Shown: positions 10,301 to 18,623 of the stretch, piece after piece
Layout of the letters: each line of letters starts with the position of its first letter
Numbering within the stretch: position 1 is the stretch's first letter
Assembly (NCBI GenBank): GCA_903923905.1
Contig: CAIXZH010000009.1
Coordinates: 1-64,000 of the forward strand
Length of the DNA: 64,000 nt
Source of the DNA: an uncultured Bacteroidia bacterium
Lineage (GTDB): Bacteria > Bacteroidota > Bacteroidia > Bacteroidales > Prolixibacteraceae
Direction of reading: 5' to 3'
Translations under genes and position numbers: made by a program
Notes under the pieces: generated by a model
Seen by the model: the letters and a program-made list of their open reading frames with translations, nothing else
What the model was told of the DNA's origin: nothing
The model's database searches: none

Positions 10301-10492
10301 GTTATTGGAGGAGGTGTGGGAGCAAAGGGAAATCGTTCAATCGGAGTCGGCTCCGTTGGTGGGATGTTTATCGGAACCATGATTGGGATCCTGGTTATTC
10401 CAACCATGTTCGTGATTTTCCAGACCATTCAGGAAAAAATAAAGAAACCGGAAAGTCCCGAAGTTTCAGGGTTAGATGATATGGAAGAATAA
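7340..10492 (+). CDS. RND multidrug efflux permease (HAE1/AcrB type)
   Basis: A 1050-residue proton-driven transporter with the two-fold AcrB layout: an N-terminal helix MFRRFIERPILSAVISIIIV, a periplasmic porter domain, TM2-6, a second porter domain and TM8-12. The proton-relay Asp pair is visible in AIGIVVDDAIVVVEAV, and the relay Lys lies in LIGLLAKNAILIVEFA. Length is standard. It is in one operon with the adaptor and outer-membrane factor. The hydrophobe/amphiphile subfamily fits best, but actual substrates are unknown. Confidence 0.95.
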   Translation: MFRRFIERPILSAVISIIIVILGVLGLVTLPIEQYPDIAPPTIRVTASYTGANAETVLKSVVIPLEEQINGVENMTYMTSTASNDGSATIEVFFKQGINADMAAVNVQNRVARATSLLPAEVTRAGVITAKRQNSMLLVFSLRSENGEFDETFLQNYSKINLLPQIQRVNGVGEAMVFGMKDYSMRVWLKPDVMTSFGLMPSDVIAALNEQSLEAAPGRLGALNEQSFEYVLKYKGRLTQPAEFENIVIKADKNGNILRLKDVARIELGAMDYSIATTAMGKPGIAMAVFQAAGSNARDVIINAKKVLEESSKTFPPGIKYQILVDANDFLDSSIEKVLHTLLEAFVLVFIVVFVFLQNFRATLIPAISVPVSIIGTFFFLNLFGFTINLLTLFALVLAIGIVVDDAIVVVEAVHAKLDQGAKNAREAAVSAMSEISSAIVAITLVMAAVFVPVTFMKGTTGVFYRQFGITLAVAIVISAINALTLSPALCAIFLKPHSQSSLHKKGVMQRFYTIFNSVFSTMTIRYKKTTNLLISHRWAAGVIILLFSGGLWYLMETTPTGFVPTEDTGRMFIDISLPPATAMERTKKVVELVEGIVKNIPEVEARTAIVGNSLISGRGSSYGMLICSLIPFDQRKEKGQDINTIIGKLYMLTSKVKDAKIIIFTPPMVPGFSISGGFELKLEDKTGGDIKQFEQNSRQFLGALNQRPEIQYAMTSFNSNFPQYQVDVNPARCKQSGITVSSVLSALQGYVGGFYASDFNRFGKQYRVMVQAEPNFRGNPQDMDNIFVMTSNGEMAPITEFITLKRVFGPENITRFNLYTSIAVNGAPNFGYSSGDAIKAVKEVAAQTLPIGYGYEFSGLTREETYSGAQSIMIFILSVIFVFFLLAAQYESFVLPFSIIFSLPIGISGAYIFAKIMGVENNIYLQISLIMLIGLLAKNAILIVEFALQRRHRGMSIVQAAIEGATARLRPILMTSFAFIFGLIPLVIGGGVGAKGNRSIGVGSVGGMFIGTMIGILVIPTMFVIFQTIQEKIKKPESPEVSGLDDMEE

Positions 10493-10520
10493 TTTACCCG
10501 ATTTATCAGAAAAGTTTAAA

Positions 10521-11909
10521 ATGAAAAAAACAATAAAAAATACTATCCTGCTTTCCGGATTCTTCGTAGTGTTCTGGTCATGCACCACTCCCCAACATTT
10601 TCATCGTGAAAATGTGGATACTTCAGGACTTTACGGAAGCTATGCGACAGCTGATTCCGCTGCCTTAGCAGACAAACCCTGGCATGAGATTTTTGCAGAC
10701 TCTCACCTTCAGCAACTTATTCAGGAAGGATTGAAAAATAATCCTGATCTTCAACTAGCAATCCAAAAAGTTTCAGAGACTGAGGCCTATTTTAAGCAGA
10801 GTAGGGCATCGCTGTTACCCGATTTGTCATTATTGGCAAATGGTTCCTACACCCGAAATCCGGCAACGCTTTATCCTGTTGGTCCGTTTAATGTGGGCAC
10901 CTATGAGCTTGGAGCACAGGCAAGCTGGGAAATTGATATCTGGGGAAAGCTGCGCAGTTCAAAAAGGGCGGCTTATGCGAACCTGCTTGCCAGCGATGCA
11001 GGTAAAAAAGCAATACAAATACGATTAATTTCTGACATTTCAACAGCCTATTACGCCCTGATCGGATTAGATGCAAAATTAGGAATTACCCGTGAGACCG
11101 TTAAAGACGATGTTGAACAGGTTGAAACCATGAAAATACTCAAGGAAAGCGGCAAAGTAACCGGTGCTGCAATTGTACAAACTGAAGCTAATCGGTACGC
11201 GGCACAGGTAACCATCCCGGATCTGGAACAGCAAATCCGCGAAACGGAAGCCGTTATCTGTCTGTTAATTGGACGTGTTCCCGGAACCATCAATCGTGGC
11301 AAAATTGAAGAACAGATACTGCCAACTGTTTTAAAAACAGGAGTTCCCGCCCGTCTTCTGGATAATCGCCCTGACGTTTTGCAGGCCGAATACGGACTAA
11401 TGGCAGCCTATGAAACAACCAACAGTGCCCGTGCCAGCTTTTATCCGTCACTTACATTGACAGGTTCAATAGGATTTGTAGCTGCAGATTTAAACCACTT
11501 TTTTGATCCTACAACTTTTGCAGCGAATATTGTTGGTGGACTTGTGCAGCCTCTTTTTAACAAGAGAATCAATACAACACGCCTTAAAGTGGCAAAGGCA
11601 CAGCAGGAGGAAGCATTGATCAGTTTCAGAAACACTTTATTAAAAGCAGGCCAGGAGGTTTATAATGCATTAGGCTCCTATGAATGGTCAGTTCAAAAAA
11701 TTGCGCTGCGTAAGCTACAGATCGAATCGCTGGTCAAATCAGTTGATTACACTAAACAATTATTAACTTATGGTTCAGCAAATTACACTGAGGTTCTTAC
11801 AGCCCAGACAAGTCTGCTTTCTGCTCAACTGAGCAGCATCAATGACCGCTTACAACAGTTAAATGCGATTGTAACCTTTTACCGGGCAGTTGGCGGCGGG
11901 TTGAAATAA
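10521..11909 (+). CDS. outer-membrane efflux lipoprotein (TolC/OprM family)
   Basis: The outer-membrane channel of the efflux system. The start ATG 10521 gives a clean lipoprotein signal, MKKTIKNTILLSGFFVVFWS then Cys. An ATG at 10476 would overlap the permease and add 15 charged residues before the signal, so it is rejected. Two OEP repeats follow, each with the coiled-coil and strand pattern. The NodT-type motifs PWHEIFADSHLQQLIQEGL, WEIDIWGKLRSSKRAAYANL and LDNRPDVLQAEYGLMAAYE are present. The length of 463 residues is normal. A strong terminator lies 20 bases downstream, closing the operon. Confidence 0.93.
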   Translation: MKKTIKNTILLSGFFVVFWSCTTPQHFHRENVDTSGLYGSYATADSAALADKPWHEIFADSHLQQLIQEGLKNNPDLQLAIQKVSETEAYFKQSRASLLPDLSLLANGSYTRNPATLYPVGPFNVGTYELGAQASWEIDIWGKLRSSKRAAYANLLASDAGKKAIQIRLISDISTAYYALIGLDAKLGITRETVKDDVEQVETMKILKESGKVTGAAIVQTEANRYAAQVTIPDLEQQIRETEAVICLLIGRVPGTINRGKIEEQILPTVLKTGVPARLLDNRPDVLQAEYGLMAAYETTNSARASFYPSLTLTGSIGFVAADLNHFFDPTTFAANIVGGLVQPLFNKRINTTRLKVAKAQQEEALISFRNTLLKAGQEVYNALGSYEWSVQKIALRKLQIESLVKSVDYTKQLLTYGSANYTEVLTAQTSLLSAQLSSINDRLQQLNAIVTFYRAVGGGLK

Positions 11910-11928
11910 ATGAAGCTATGTTTATGAT

Positions 11929-11975
11929 TAAGAGGAGATTAGCTATGCAGTTGATCTCCTCTTATTATTTAATTC
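11929..11975 (+). terminator. intrinsic terminator of the efflux operon
   Basis: The arms TAAGAGGAGAT (11929-11939) and ATCTCCTCTTA (11954-11964) are perfectly complementary with a 14-base loop. They are followed by a T-rich stretch. The site lies just after the outer-membrane factor stop. Confidence 0.85.
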
Positions 11976-12359
11976 TGGTGTATTACACTTAAATGATGCC
12001 CTCCTTCTCACGAAAGAATAATTGCCAAAATTTTATACCTCTTTATTTATTTTATTGATGAATTATTAATAGCTTTGATCTTATTCAATCAGTATAGAAC
12101 TTATATTCCGCTTTATTTTAAATATTTCAGGAATAAACCGGACAGCTAAAACGAGCAGCCAATCGTTGATCCACCGAATTCAATTCTAAAATTTGTTTCC
12201 TTGAGTGAATCGGTTGATCCGAATTTAATCGAATGAAACCCTCATGAACTGGTAATCACAATATAGATTGTATAAAATCGATGAGGATTCATCAAGGATC
12301 AGGAATTTGATTATTAGTAAGTTAGTTTAATATTTTACATGTAAAAAACCCATTGGTTT
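11976..12359. other. non-coding gap before the hybrid histidine kinase
   Basis: An AT-rich stretch with no convincing gene on either strand. It holds TAGCTTTG at 12070-12077, which fits the Bacteroidota -7 consensus TAnnTTTG, but no good -33 TTTG lies 19 bases upstream, so I do not call a promoter. Confidence 0.5.
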
Positions 12360-15300
12360 ATGGAGGATGAACATTTGAAATATGCTGCTGATATGATAAC
12401 TGATGGCCTTTGGGATTGGAATTTTAACACTAATCAGGTTTTTTACTCAAAGCAGTGGAAAGAGATGCTTGGGTTTACCGATTCGGAAATCGGGGAGTCT
12501 GCTGAAGAATGGAGTAGCAGAATCCACCAGGAGGACCGGCCGGAAGTTTTAAATTTTGTGGATAACCCTTTACCTGGTGTACCGGAATTTTTCACCTCTG
12601 AATACCGCATGCTTTGTAAGGATGGGAGTTACAAATGGGTATTGTCGGAGGGGAGAATAGTATCCTACGATCCTGACGGGAATCCAATCCGGATGGCGGG
12701 AATCCAAAGAGATATAACAAAACTAAAAAATACCGAGTTTATCCTTGAGAAAAGGGTGAAAGAATTGAATTGCCACAACAGGATTTCCGAAATCCTAAGC
12801 GATGCAAATCTTAGCCTTGAAGAAGTGTTCGAAAGTGTTGTTCAGATTATTCCCGGTAGCTGGCAGTTTCCCGATATTGCCCGGGCTGCGGTTACAATCT
12901 ATGACAAAATCTATAAAACGACCGATTTTCAATCAAGTCCCTTTGCATTAAGTCAAGAAATAAAAGTCAACGAAAAGTATATCGGCAAGGTTGAGGTTAT
13001 TTATCCGGAAAGCAGCCATTTCCCGGCGACCCCAATTTTCCTGCCTGAAGAATCGGTATTGCTTTTTTCAATTGCTGTAAGGGTTGGTCATTTTATTGAA
13101 AAAAGCGAAAAGAATTTTGCGCTGCAGAAAAGCGAAGAGAGGTACCGAAATATCATTGAAAACATCAATGAGGTCATCTTTGAAATTGATGATCTGGGCA
13201 TTATTACTTTCATAAGTTCCCCGGTTATGAAAATATTTGGTTACTCTGCAGAGGAGATCAGGGGCAGGAATTTCATCCGGTTTGTTGGCGAGAATGGGCA
13301 GCTTCTTTTGAAAAGATTAAATGAACTCTGTGAAAAGATTGAATTAAAGAATGAATATCAGATCCGGACAAAAACAGGAGAATCCCGGTGGATACAGATG
13401 TCTACCAGAGCAGTACACTCTTCGGGAAACTTTAAAGGGGGTACTGGTACGATTATCGATATCACCCAACGAAAACTGGCAGAGCTTGAGTTCCAAAAAA
13501 GTGAATCTCTGTACCGGTCCGTCCTCAATGCATCACCAGACGCAATAACCATCGCCAATCTCGATGGAATTATCCTTTATTCCTCGCCCCGGATGTTGGA
13601 AATGTTTAGGTATACCGATACAAATGAAATAATTAACAGGCCGATATTTGATTTTATAAACAAATCTGACCATGAAAAGGCAAGATCTAATATTGAAAAG
13701 CTTTTTCAAAGAACTCTTTTGAATGCGGAAGAATATATTGGGATCCGGTCGGATGGCAGCCTGTTTTATATTGAAGTAAATTCTGAGATTATCAGGGATC
13801 CGGAGGGAAACCCGACAAGCATGCTTTTTGTAACCAGGGACATTTCTGAACGGAAACGGGTAGAAATAAAACTGAAGAAAAGTGAAGAGAAATACAAATA
13901 TATCTTTGATAATGCGATAGAAGGAATCTACAGGACATCAATAGAAGGAAAGGGTACATTGGCTAATCCCGCGCTGGCAAAAATGCTTGGATATGATTCG
14001 GCCGAAGAGTACCTGAGAGATATAAATGATTCTGCCCGTCAGGTTTGGTACAATGCGGAACAACGTTCAGAGTATATTGCCCTGCTTGAAAAATGCAGTA
14101 TAATACAAGGATACGAATGCCAATTAAAACGGAAAGATGGGACTCCGATTTGGGTATCGCTTAATTCAAAAATTGGGCAGGATGAAAATGGCAAAAGTAT
14201 TTTTTTAGAAGGATTTGTAGAGGAAATCAATGAACGAAAACTGGCGCTGGAGAAAATAGAGAAATTAAACCGGCTATATTCTCTAATCAGTCATGTAAGT
14301 CAGGCCATTGTTCATGTCCGGGATAAGTCGCAGCTCATGGATGAAGTTTGTCGCATTGCCATAGAATATGGAAATTTCAGAATGGCCTGGATCGGCTTAA
14401 TTGATGAAGAGACTAAAATTGTTAGGCCAGTTGCTAAAGCTGGCTTTGAGGACGGGTATCTCTCTGTTATCAGTCAAATTTCAGTGAGCGATGATATTCC
14501 GGAAGGAAGAGGGCCAACCGGAGCAGCCATCCGGAATTGCGATCATTTTATTTGTGACAATATTGAAACAAATCCTATTGTAGCACCCTGGAGAAGCGAG
14601 GCATTAAAACGGGGTTACCGCTCTTCCATAGCACTTCCTCTTACTCAAATGGGGAAAAATTTGGGAGCCTTTACCATATATTCATCCCAACCCAATTTCT
14701 TTGATCAGGAAGAAGTCCGGTTACTCGATGAATTTGTCAATGAAATTAGCTTCGCGCTCGAAAGCATTGAGACTGAAAACGAAAGGCAGAACGCTGAAAA
14801 ACAGCTAGGGAAACTTTACCGTGCGGTCGAACAAAGCCCCGTAAGTATCGTAATTGCCGATCTGGATGGTAATATTGAATATGCAAATCCAAAAGCTAAT
14901 TTAACAACCGGCTATACCTTCGATGAACTGATCGGAAAAAATCTACGAGTTCTTAAATCTGGCGAAACTCCTGATATTGAATACCAAAAACTTTGGGAAG
15001 ATATCACCTCCGGAAAGGAGTGGCACGGGATATTTCATAACAAGCGAAAAAACGGAGAACTGTATTGGGAGTCCTCATTAATTTCGCCAATTACGGACCA
15101 TTTCGGTAAAACAACCCATTTCCTGGCGATAAAAGAGGACATTACAGAACAACAACTGGCTGAACAGGAGATTTTAAAATTCCGGACTATTGCAGATCAG
15201 GCAAATTATGGATCAGCAATTACTTCGCTGGAAGGAAATATCCTTTACGTAAATGATACATTCGCCCGGATGCACAGTTATGAGATTAACGAACTGCTGG

Positions 15301-17069
15301 GAAAAAACCTGTTTATCTTCCATAATAATCAACAATTACCTTTGGTCAGTGAACTTATTAATCAGCTGAAAATTAACGGAAGTTTTTCCACGCAGGAGGT
15401 TTGGCATACCCGAAAAGATGGAACGGTATTTCCTACGCTGATGAACGCTTTAATAATATGTGATGCGAAAAAAGTTCCTCAATTCTTATCAGCTACTGCC
15501 ATTGATATCAGTGAACTTAAACAAAAAGAATTGGAATTGCAGCGAAGCGAGAATGAATTAAATAAAGCCCAGGAAATTGCGAGTATGGGGAGTTGGGAAC
15601 ACAATTTAATAACCGGTGAACTTGTGGGTTCAAAAAACTATTACCGGATGTTGGGATTGGACCGGATCAATGCCGGTATAAACCAGTATGATTATTTTCT
15701 CAGTATTGTTTATCCCGGTGATCTTCCGGTAATCAATTTTTTGCACAGTCATTCATATGCTGAAAATGAAATGCAAGTTGTTGACATTCGTATTCAGCTT
15801 CCCGGTGAGGATATAAGGTGTCTTCAAAACAATGTTTTACCAGTTTTCAAAGATGGTCATTTAGTGGCGCTCAGGGGAGTCAATGTTGATATTACTGAAA
15901 AAAAGAAAATTATAGAAGACCTGATAAAGGCTAAAATGAGTGCCGAAGAGAGTGACAAACTGAAAACCGCGTTTTTGAATAATATGTCACACGAAATACG
16001 AACTCCTTTTAACGCAATTCTTGGGTTTCTCTCCATGTTTCAATACGACGATCTCACTAAGGAAGAACAACTTGAATACATCGAAATGATCAATCAAAGC
16101 GCTGAAAGACTGATGAATACAATTAATGATATTGTCGAAATATCACAAATTCAGAGCGGACAAACAAAGATTGCCTTATGCCCGGTGGATATCAAAAGTG
16201 TTATTCAGAATCTTGAATCCCGTTTCAGAAGGGAAAGTGAATTTAAAGGCCTGGAATTCAATGTTATAATAGATGTTGACCAATCGTTAGCAATCATAAA
16301 TAGTGATCTTCACAAACTGACGACCATTCTTGCCCATCTGTTGGGAAATGCTGTAAAATTCACAAAATCAGGGCAAATTGACTTTACAATACAGACAAAA
16401 GGAACTAGTATGGAGTTTTGTATAAAAGACTCCGGTATTGGTGTTGCTAAAAATAAGCAACAATTTATTTTTGACCATTTCAGGCAGGCAGACAGTTCTA
16501 ACACCAGGCAATTTGAAGGCTCAGGGTTAGGTCTGGCAATCGCGAAAGCTTACACAGTAATGCTGAACGGAAAGATTTGGGTTGAAAGTCAGGAGGGTGA
16601 AGGTTCTTCATTTTATTTATTAATTCCACCCTATGAAACACCGGAAACCAATGCTCCGGTTCAAATTATTCAAACTGAAAATATACCGGAACTACAGACG
16701 AAGAAACTCAAAATATTAATCGCAGAAGACGATGAAGGTTCTGCAATTTATATTTCAATTGTGATCAAATCGTTTGGCAAAGAGATTATCATGGTTAGAA
16801 CTGGAACAGAAGCAGTAGAAGCCTGTCTTAATAATCCTGACATTGATCTGATTCTTATGGATATACAAATGCCGGAAATGGACGGATATGAAGCCACACG
16901 ACAAATCAGAACGTTCAATTCTGAAGTAGTAATTTTTGCTCAAACTGCTTATGCCCTTTCCGGGGATGATGAAAAGACAATCGCTGCAGGTTGCAATGAT
17001 TACCTGACTAAACCCATTAGGAAAGAAGAGTTGGTAGCGCTTATTCAGAAATACTTTCAGGAAGAATAG
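12360..17069 (+). CDS. hybrid sensor histidine kinase with seven PAS domains, a GAF domain and a receiver
   Basis: A 1569-residue cytoplasmic sensor. The approximate domain order is PAS 5-125, a weak GAF-like region 140-250, PAS 257-378, PAS 380-500, PAS 507-630, GAF 635-805, PAS 816-935, PAS 939-1060, PAS 1067-1185, HisKA, HATPase and receiver. The phospho-accepting His is H1211 in NNMSHEIRTPFNAIL. The N box is HLLGNAVKFT and the G boxes are KDSGIGV and GSGLGLAIAKAY. The receiver carries the acidic pair AEDD, the acceptor D1501 in LMDIQMPEMDGYEA and the Lys of YLTKPI. No transmembrane segment or output DNA-binding domain is present, so a partner protein must carry the output. Ligands are unknown. 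The PAS domain begins almost at the start codon, so a slightly longer N-terminus cannot be excluded. Confidence 0.93.
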   Translation: MEDEHLKYAADMITDGLWDWNFNTNQVFYSKQWKEMLGFTDSEIGESAEEWSSRIHQEDRPEVLNFVDNPLPGVPEFFTSEYRMLCKDGSYKWVLSEGRIVSYDPDGNPIRMAGIQRDITKLKNTEFILEKRVKELNCHNRISEILSDANLSLEEVFESVVQIIPGSWQFPDIARAAVTIYDKIYKTTDFQSSPFALSQEIKVNEKYIGKVEVIYPESSHFPATPIFLPEESVLLFSIAVRVGHFIEKSEKNFALQKSEERYRNIIENINEVIFEIDDLGIITFISSPVMKIFGYSAEEIRGRNFIRFVGENGQLLLKRLNELCEKIELKNEYQIRTKTGESRWIQMSTRAVHSSGNFKGGTGTIIDITQRKLAELEFQKSESLYRSVLNASPDAITIANLDGIILYSSPRMLEMFRYTDTNEIINRPIFDFINKSDHEKARSNIEKLFQRTLLNAEEYIGIRSDGSLFYIEVNSEIIRDPEGNPTSMLFVTRDISERKRVEIKLKKSEEKYKYIFDNAIEGIYRTSIEGKGTLANPALAKMLGYDSAEEYLRDINDSARQVWYNAEQRSEYIALLEKCSIIQGYECQLKRKDGTPIWVSLNSKIGQDENGKSIFLEGFVEEINERKLALEKIEKLNRLYSLISHVSQAIVHVRDKSQLMDEVCRIAIEYGNFRMAWIGLIDEETKIVRPVAKAGFEDGYLSVISQISVSDDIPEGRGPTGAAIRNCDHFICDNIETNPIVAPWRSEALKRGYRSSIALPLTQMGKNLGAFTIYSSQPNFFDQEEVRLLDEFVNEISFALESIETENERQNAEKQLGKLYRAVEQSPVSIVIADLDGNIEYANPKANLTTGYTFDELIGKNLRVLKSGETPDIEYQKLWEDITSGKEWHGIFHNKRKNGELYWESSLISPITDHFGKTTHFLAIKEDITEQQLAEQEILKFRTIADQANYGSAITSLEGNILYVNDTFARMHSYEINELLGKNLFIFHNNQQLPLVSELINQLKINGSFSTQEVWHTRKDGTVFPTLMNALIICDAKKVPQFLSATAIDISELKQKELELQRSENELNKAQEIASMGSWEHNLITGELVGSKNYYRMLGLDRINAGINQYDYFLSIVYPGDLPVINFLHSHSYAENEMQVVDIRIQLPGEDIRCLQNNVLPVFKDGHLVALRGVNVDITEKKKIIEDLIKAKMSAEESDKLKTAFLNNMSHEIRTPFNAILGFLSMFQYDDLTKEEQLEYIEMINQSAERLMNTINDIVEISQIQSGQTKIALCPVDIKSVIQNLESRFRRESEFKGLEFNVIIDVDQSLAIINSDLHKLTTILAHLLGNAVKFTKSGQIDFTIQTKGTSMEFCIKDSGIGVAKNKQQFIFDHFRQADSSNTRQFEGSGLGLAIAKAYTVMLNGKIWVESQEGEGSSFYLLIPPYETPETNAPVQIIQTENIPELQTKKLKILIAEDDEGSAIYISIVIKSFGKEIIMVRTGTEAVEACLNNPDIDLILMDIQMPEMDGYEATRQIRTFNSEVVIFAQTAYALSGDDEKTIAAGCNDYLTKPIRKEELVALIQKYFQEE

Positions 17070-17094
17070 AATAATTATTTAATAAAACTCAATT

Positions 17095-17226
17095 ACCCAA
17101 CCAAATCATTTCAACGATTTTATTCAAAGTCTTGGAGGAAATTTAATAGTGGAAAGCGAGGAAGGGAAAGGGTCTGCTTTCCGGTTTAATCTGCCATTAA
17201 AACCGAAGGATTTATCAACAGGCTAA
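17095..17226 (+). pseudogene. remnant 3' end of a second histidine kinase
   Basis: Codons 17134-17226 read GGNLIVESEEGKGSAFRFNL then PLKPKDLSTG and stop. This is the C-terminal end of a HATPase domain (the gG-x-I-x-V-x-S-E-x-G-x-G-S-x-F motif followed by the last strand). The frame extends back to about 17095 without recognisable homology and has no start codon of its own. It lies 65 bases after the hybrid kinase in the same direction. It is not an extension of that kinase, which already has its own G2 box and receiver. A deletion between two tandem kinases is the simplest explanation. Confidence 0.75.
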
Positions 17227-17354
17227 TTATCTGATACATATCCGAATTGTACTTTATGATGCATTCTTTTTTTGAAATTATTTTGGCACAGAATTTGATA
17301 CAAATTCGTCATAAAATATAGCTGAGACAATTAATTCCTTAATGCAGTAGAACC

Positions 17355-18458
17355 ATGAAAACAAAAATTATTTATTTGACCATGTTCCTGGCAGGACTTC
17401 TTTTTTGGAGCTGTAACAAATCAGCAACCAGTACATCACCATCAGTGCCGGCAGTATCGCTTAAATCAGCGCTCACACAGGGGGTACAGAATCTAACCAC
17501 TGCAGTAAATTCAATTTCCACTTCAACAGGCTATCAGGTTGTGACAGGACCAGCTGATCTGGTTACCAAAAGTGTTGAATTAACTCCGCTGGATACAGTT
17601 TCTCATAGTATTTTATTGGCAAATATTGCCGGGGTTTATGATTATAAGGCGACCTTCGTTAAAATTGGAAGGTTTTCTTTTATATCCCGCTTCTTTAATA
17701 AAACTGGGGATAGTACCCTGATGGTGGTCCGTTTGCCACAATCCAAGGTGGCCAATTCCCGGACCCTCCTGAAATATTCTCCAAGTGATACATTACTGGC
17801 TAATGATTATGTCATTACACTCTCCGATTATGATTTCACCTACAGATTACGGGGTGGTTATGATTACCGGATGGCTTCATCAACTGCAATCCAGGGTGTA
17901 GCAGCAGGAACTTATAAGATCCAATCCTCACACAATCATACCACAAATTCTCACTTCTCAGCAGAATATGATTTCCCTAATGGATACATTACCAAGATCA
18001 CCTATGCACCAGGCGATACGGCTGTTTCTGATTATTCAATTTCTGATGGGAAAAACGTACTTTATGAGGAAAAATATACATCGATTCGTAGTGATTCACT
18101 GCAACAAAGGAGAGAAACAAATTACTCCCTGACTATCGGGAATGTTGAGATAGTAAGACAATTGGGTCAGGGAAAGAGTAGTTTGGACAGCGCAAAGGTT
18201 TACGTGGGTGGTGTTCTTGAATCTAAGGCAAAAGTCGCTGTTGTTACTAATACCGCCGGGACAGTTGATAATACAGTTACCAGTAAGAAACGTGATTTAT
18301 TAATAACTTTTGATGATGGTACCACTGCAACAATCTCCTCACTTGCGAGTGCAGCTATACCTACTATAAGTGCTATGTTTACATCCTTACATCAGGCAAA
18401 TTTTGCAACTGCTATTGTAGATTGGATTGCCTGGGAGGTTTATTACACCAAGCCATAG
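17355..18458 (+). CDS. predicted lipoprotein of unknown function
   Basis: A 367-residue protein that I do not recognise. It has a lipoprotein signal, MKTKIIYLTMFLAGLLFWSC, followed by a Ser/Thr-rich linker. The rest is rich in short beta-strands with Tyr, Asp and Thr (for example YDFTYRLRGGYDYRM and VSDYSISDGKNVLYEEKYTS), suggesting an all-beta, LolA- or porin-associated-like fold exposed in the periplasm or on the surface. It stands alone, with a strong bidirectional terminator after it. Function cannot be assigned. Confidence 0.75.
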   Translation: MKTKIIYLTMFLAGLLFWSCNKSATSTSPSVPAVSLKSALTQGVQNLTTAVNSISTSTGYQVVTGPADLVTKSVELTPLDTVSHSILLANIAGVYDYKATFVKIGRFSFISRFFNKTGDSTLMVVRLPQSKVANSRTLLKYSPSDTLLANDYVITLSDYDFTYRLRGGYDYRMASSTAIQGVAAGTYKIQSSHNHTTNSHFSAEYDFPNGYITKITYAPGDTAVSDYSISDGKNVLYEEKYTSIRSDSLQQRRETNYSLTIGNVEIVRQLGQGKSSLDSAKVYVGGVLESKAKVAVVTNTAGTVDNTVTSKKRDLLITFDDGTTATISSLASAAIPTISAMFTSLHQANFATAIVDWIAWEVYYTKP

Positions 18459-18539
18459 AATACACATTATTAGGCAATCGCGCGATGTAATTGTTGATAG
18501 CCAGGATCACAAAAGAATAAATAGTATATCGCTTAAGCA

Positions 18540-18585
18540 AAATGAAAGAGGCTTTCTCAATAATAGGTGAAAGCCTCTTTCATTT
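18540..18585. terminator. bidirectional terminator between convergent genes
   Basis: A perfect 17-bp stem: AAATGAAAGAGGCTTTC (18540-18556) pairs with GAAAGCCTCTTTCATTT (18569-18585) around a 12-base loop. It lies between the converging lipoprotein gene and the DUF3857 pair, and T-rich sequence follows on the plus strand. Confidence 0.85.
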
Positions 18586-18623
18586 CTGTTTTACAGTTAA
18601 GATTCTTCAATATTTAGTTTCAT

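Noticed and set aside
12070-12077. TAGCTTTG as a promoter -7 box for the hybrid kinase
   Set aside because: No acceptable -33 box lies at the 19-20 base spacing, and the start codon is nearly 300 bases away.
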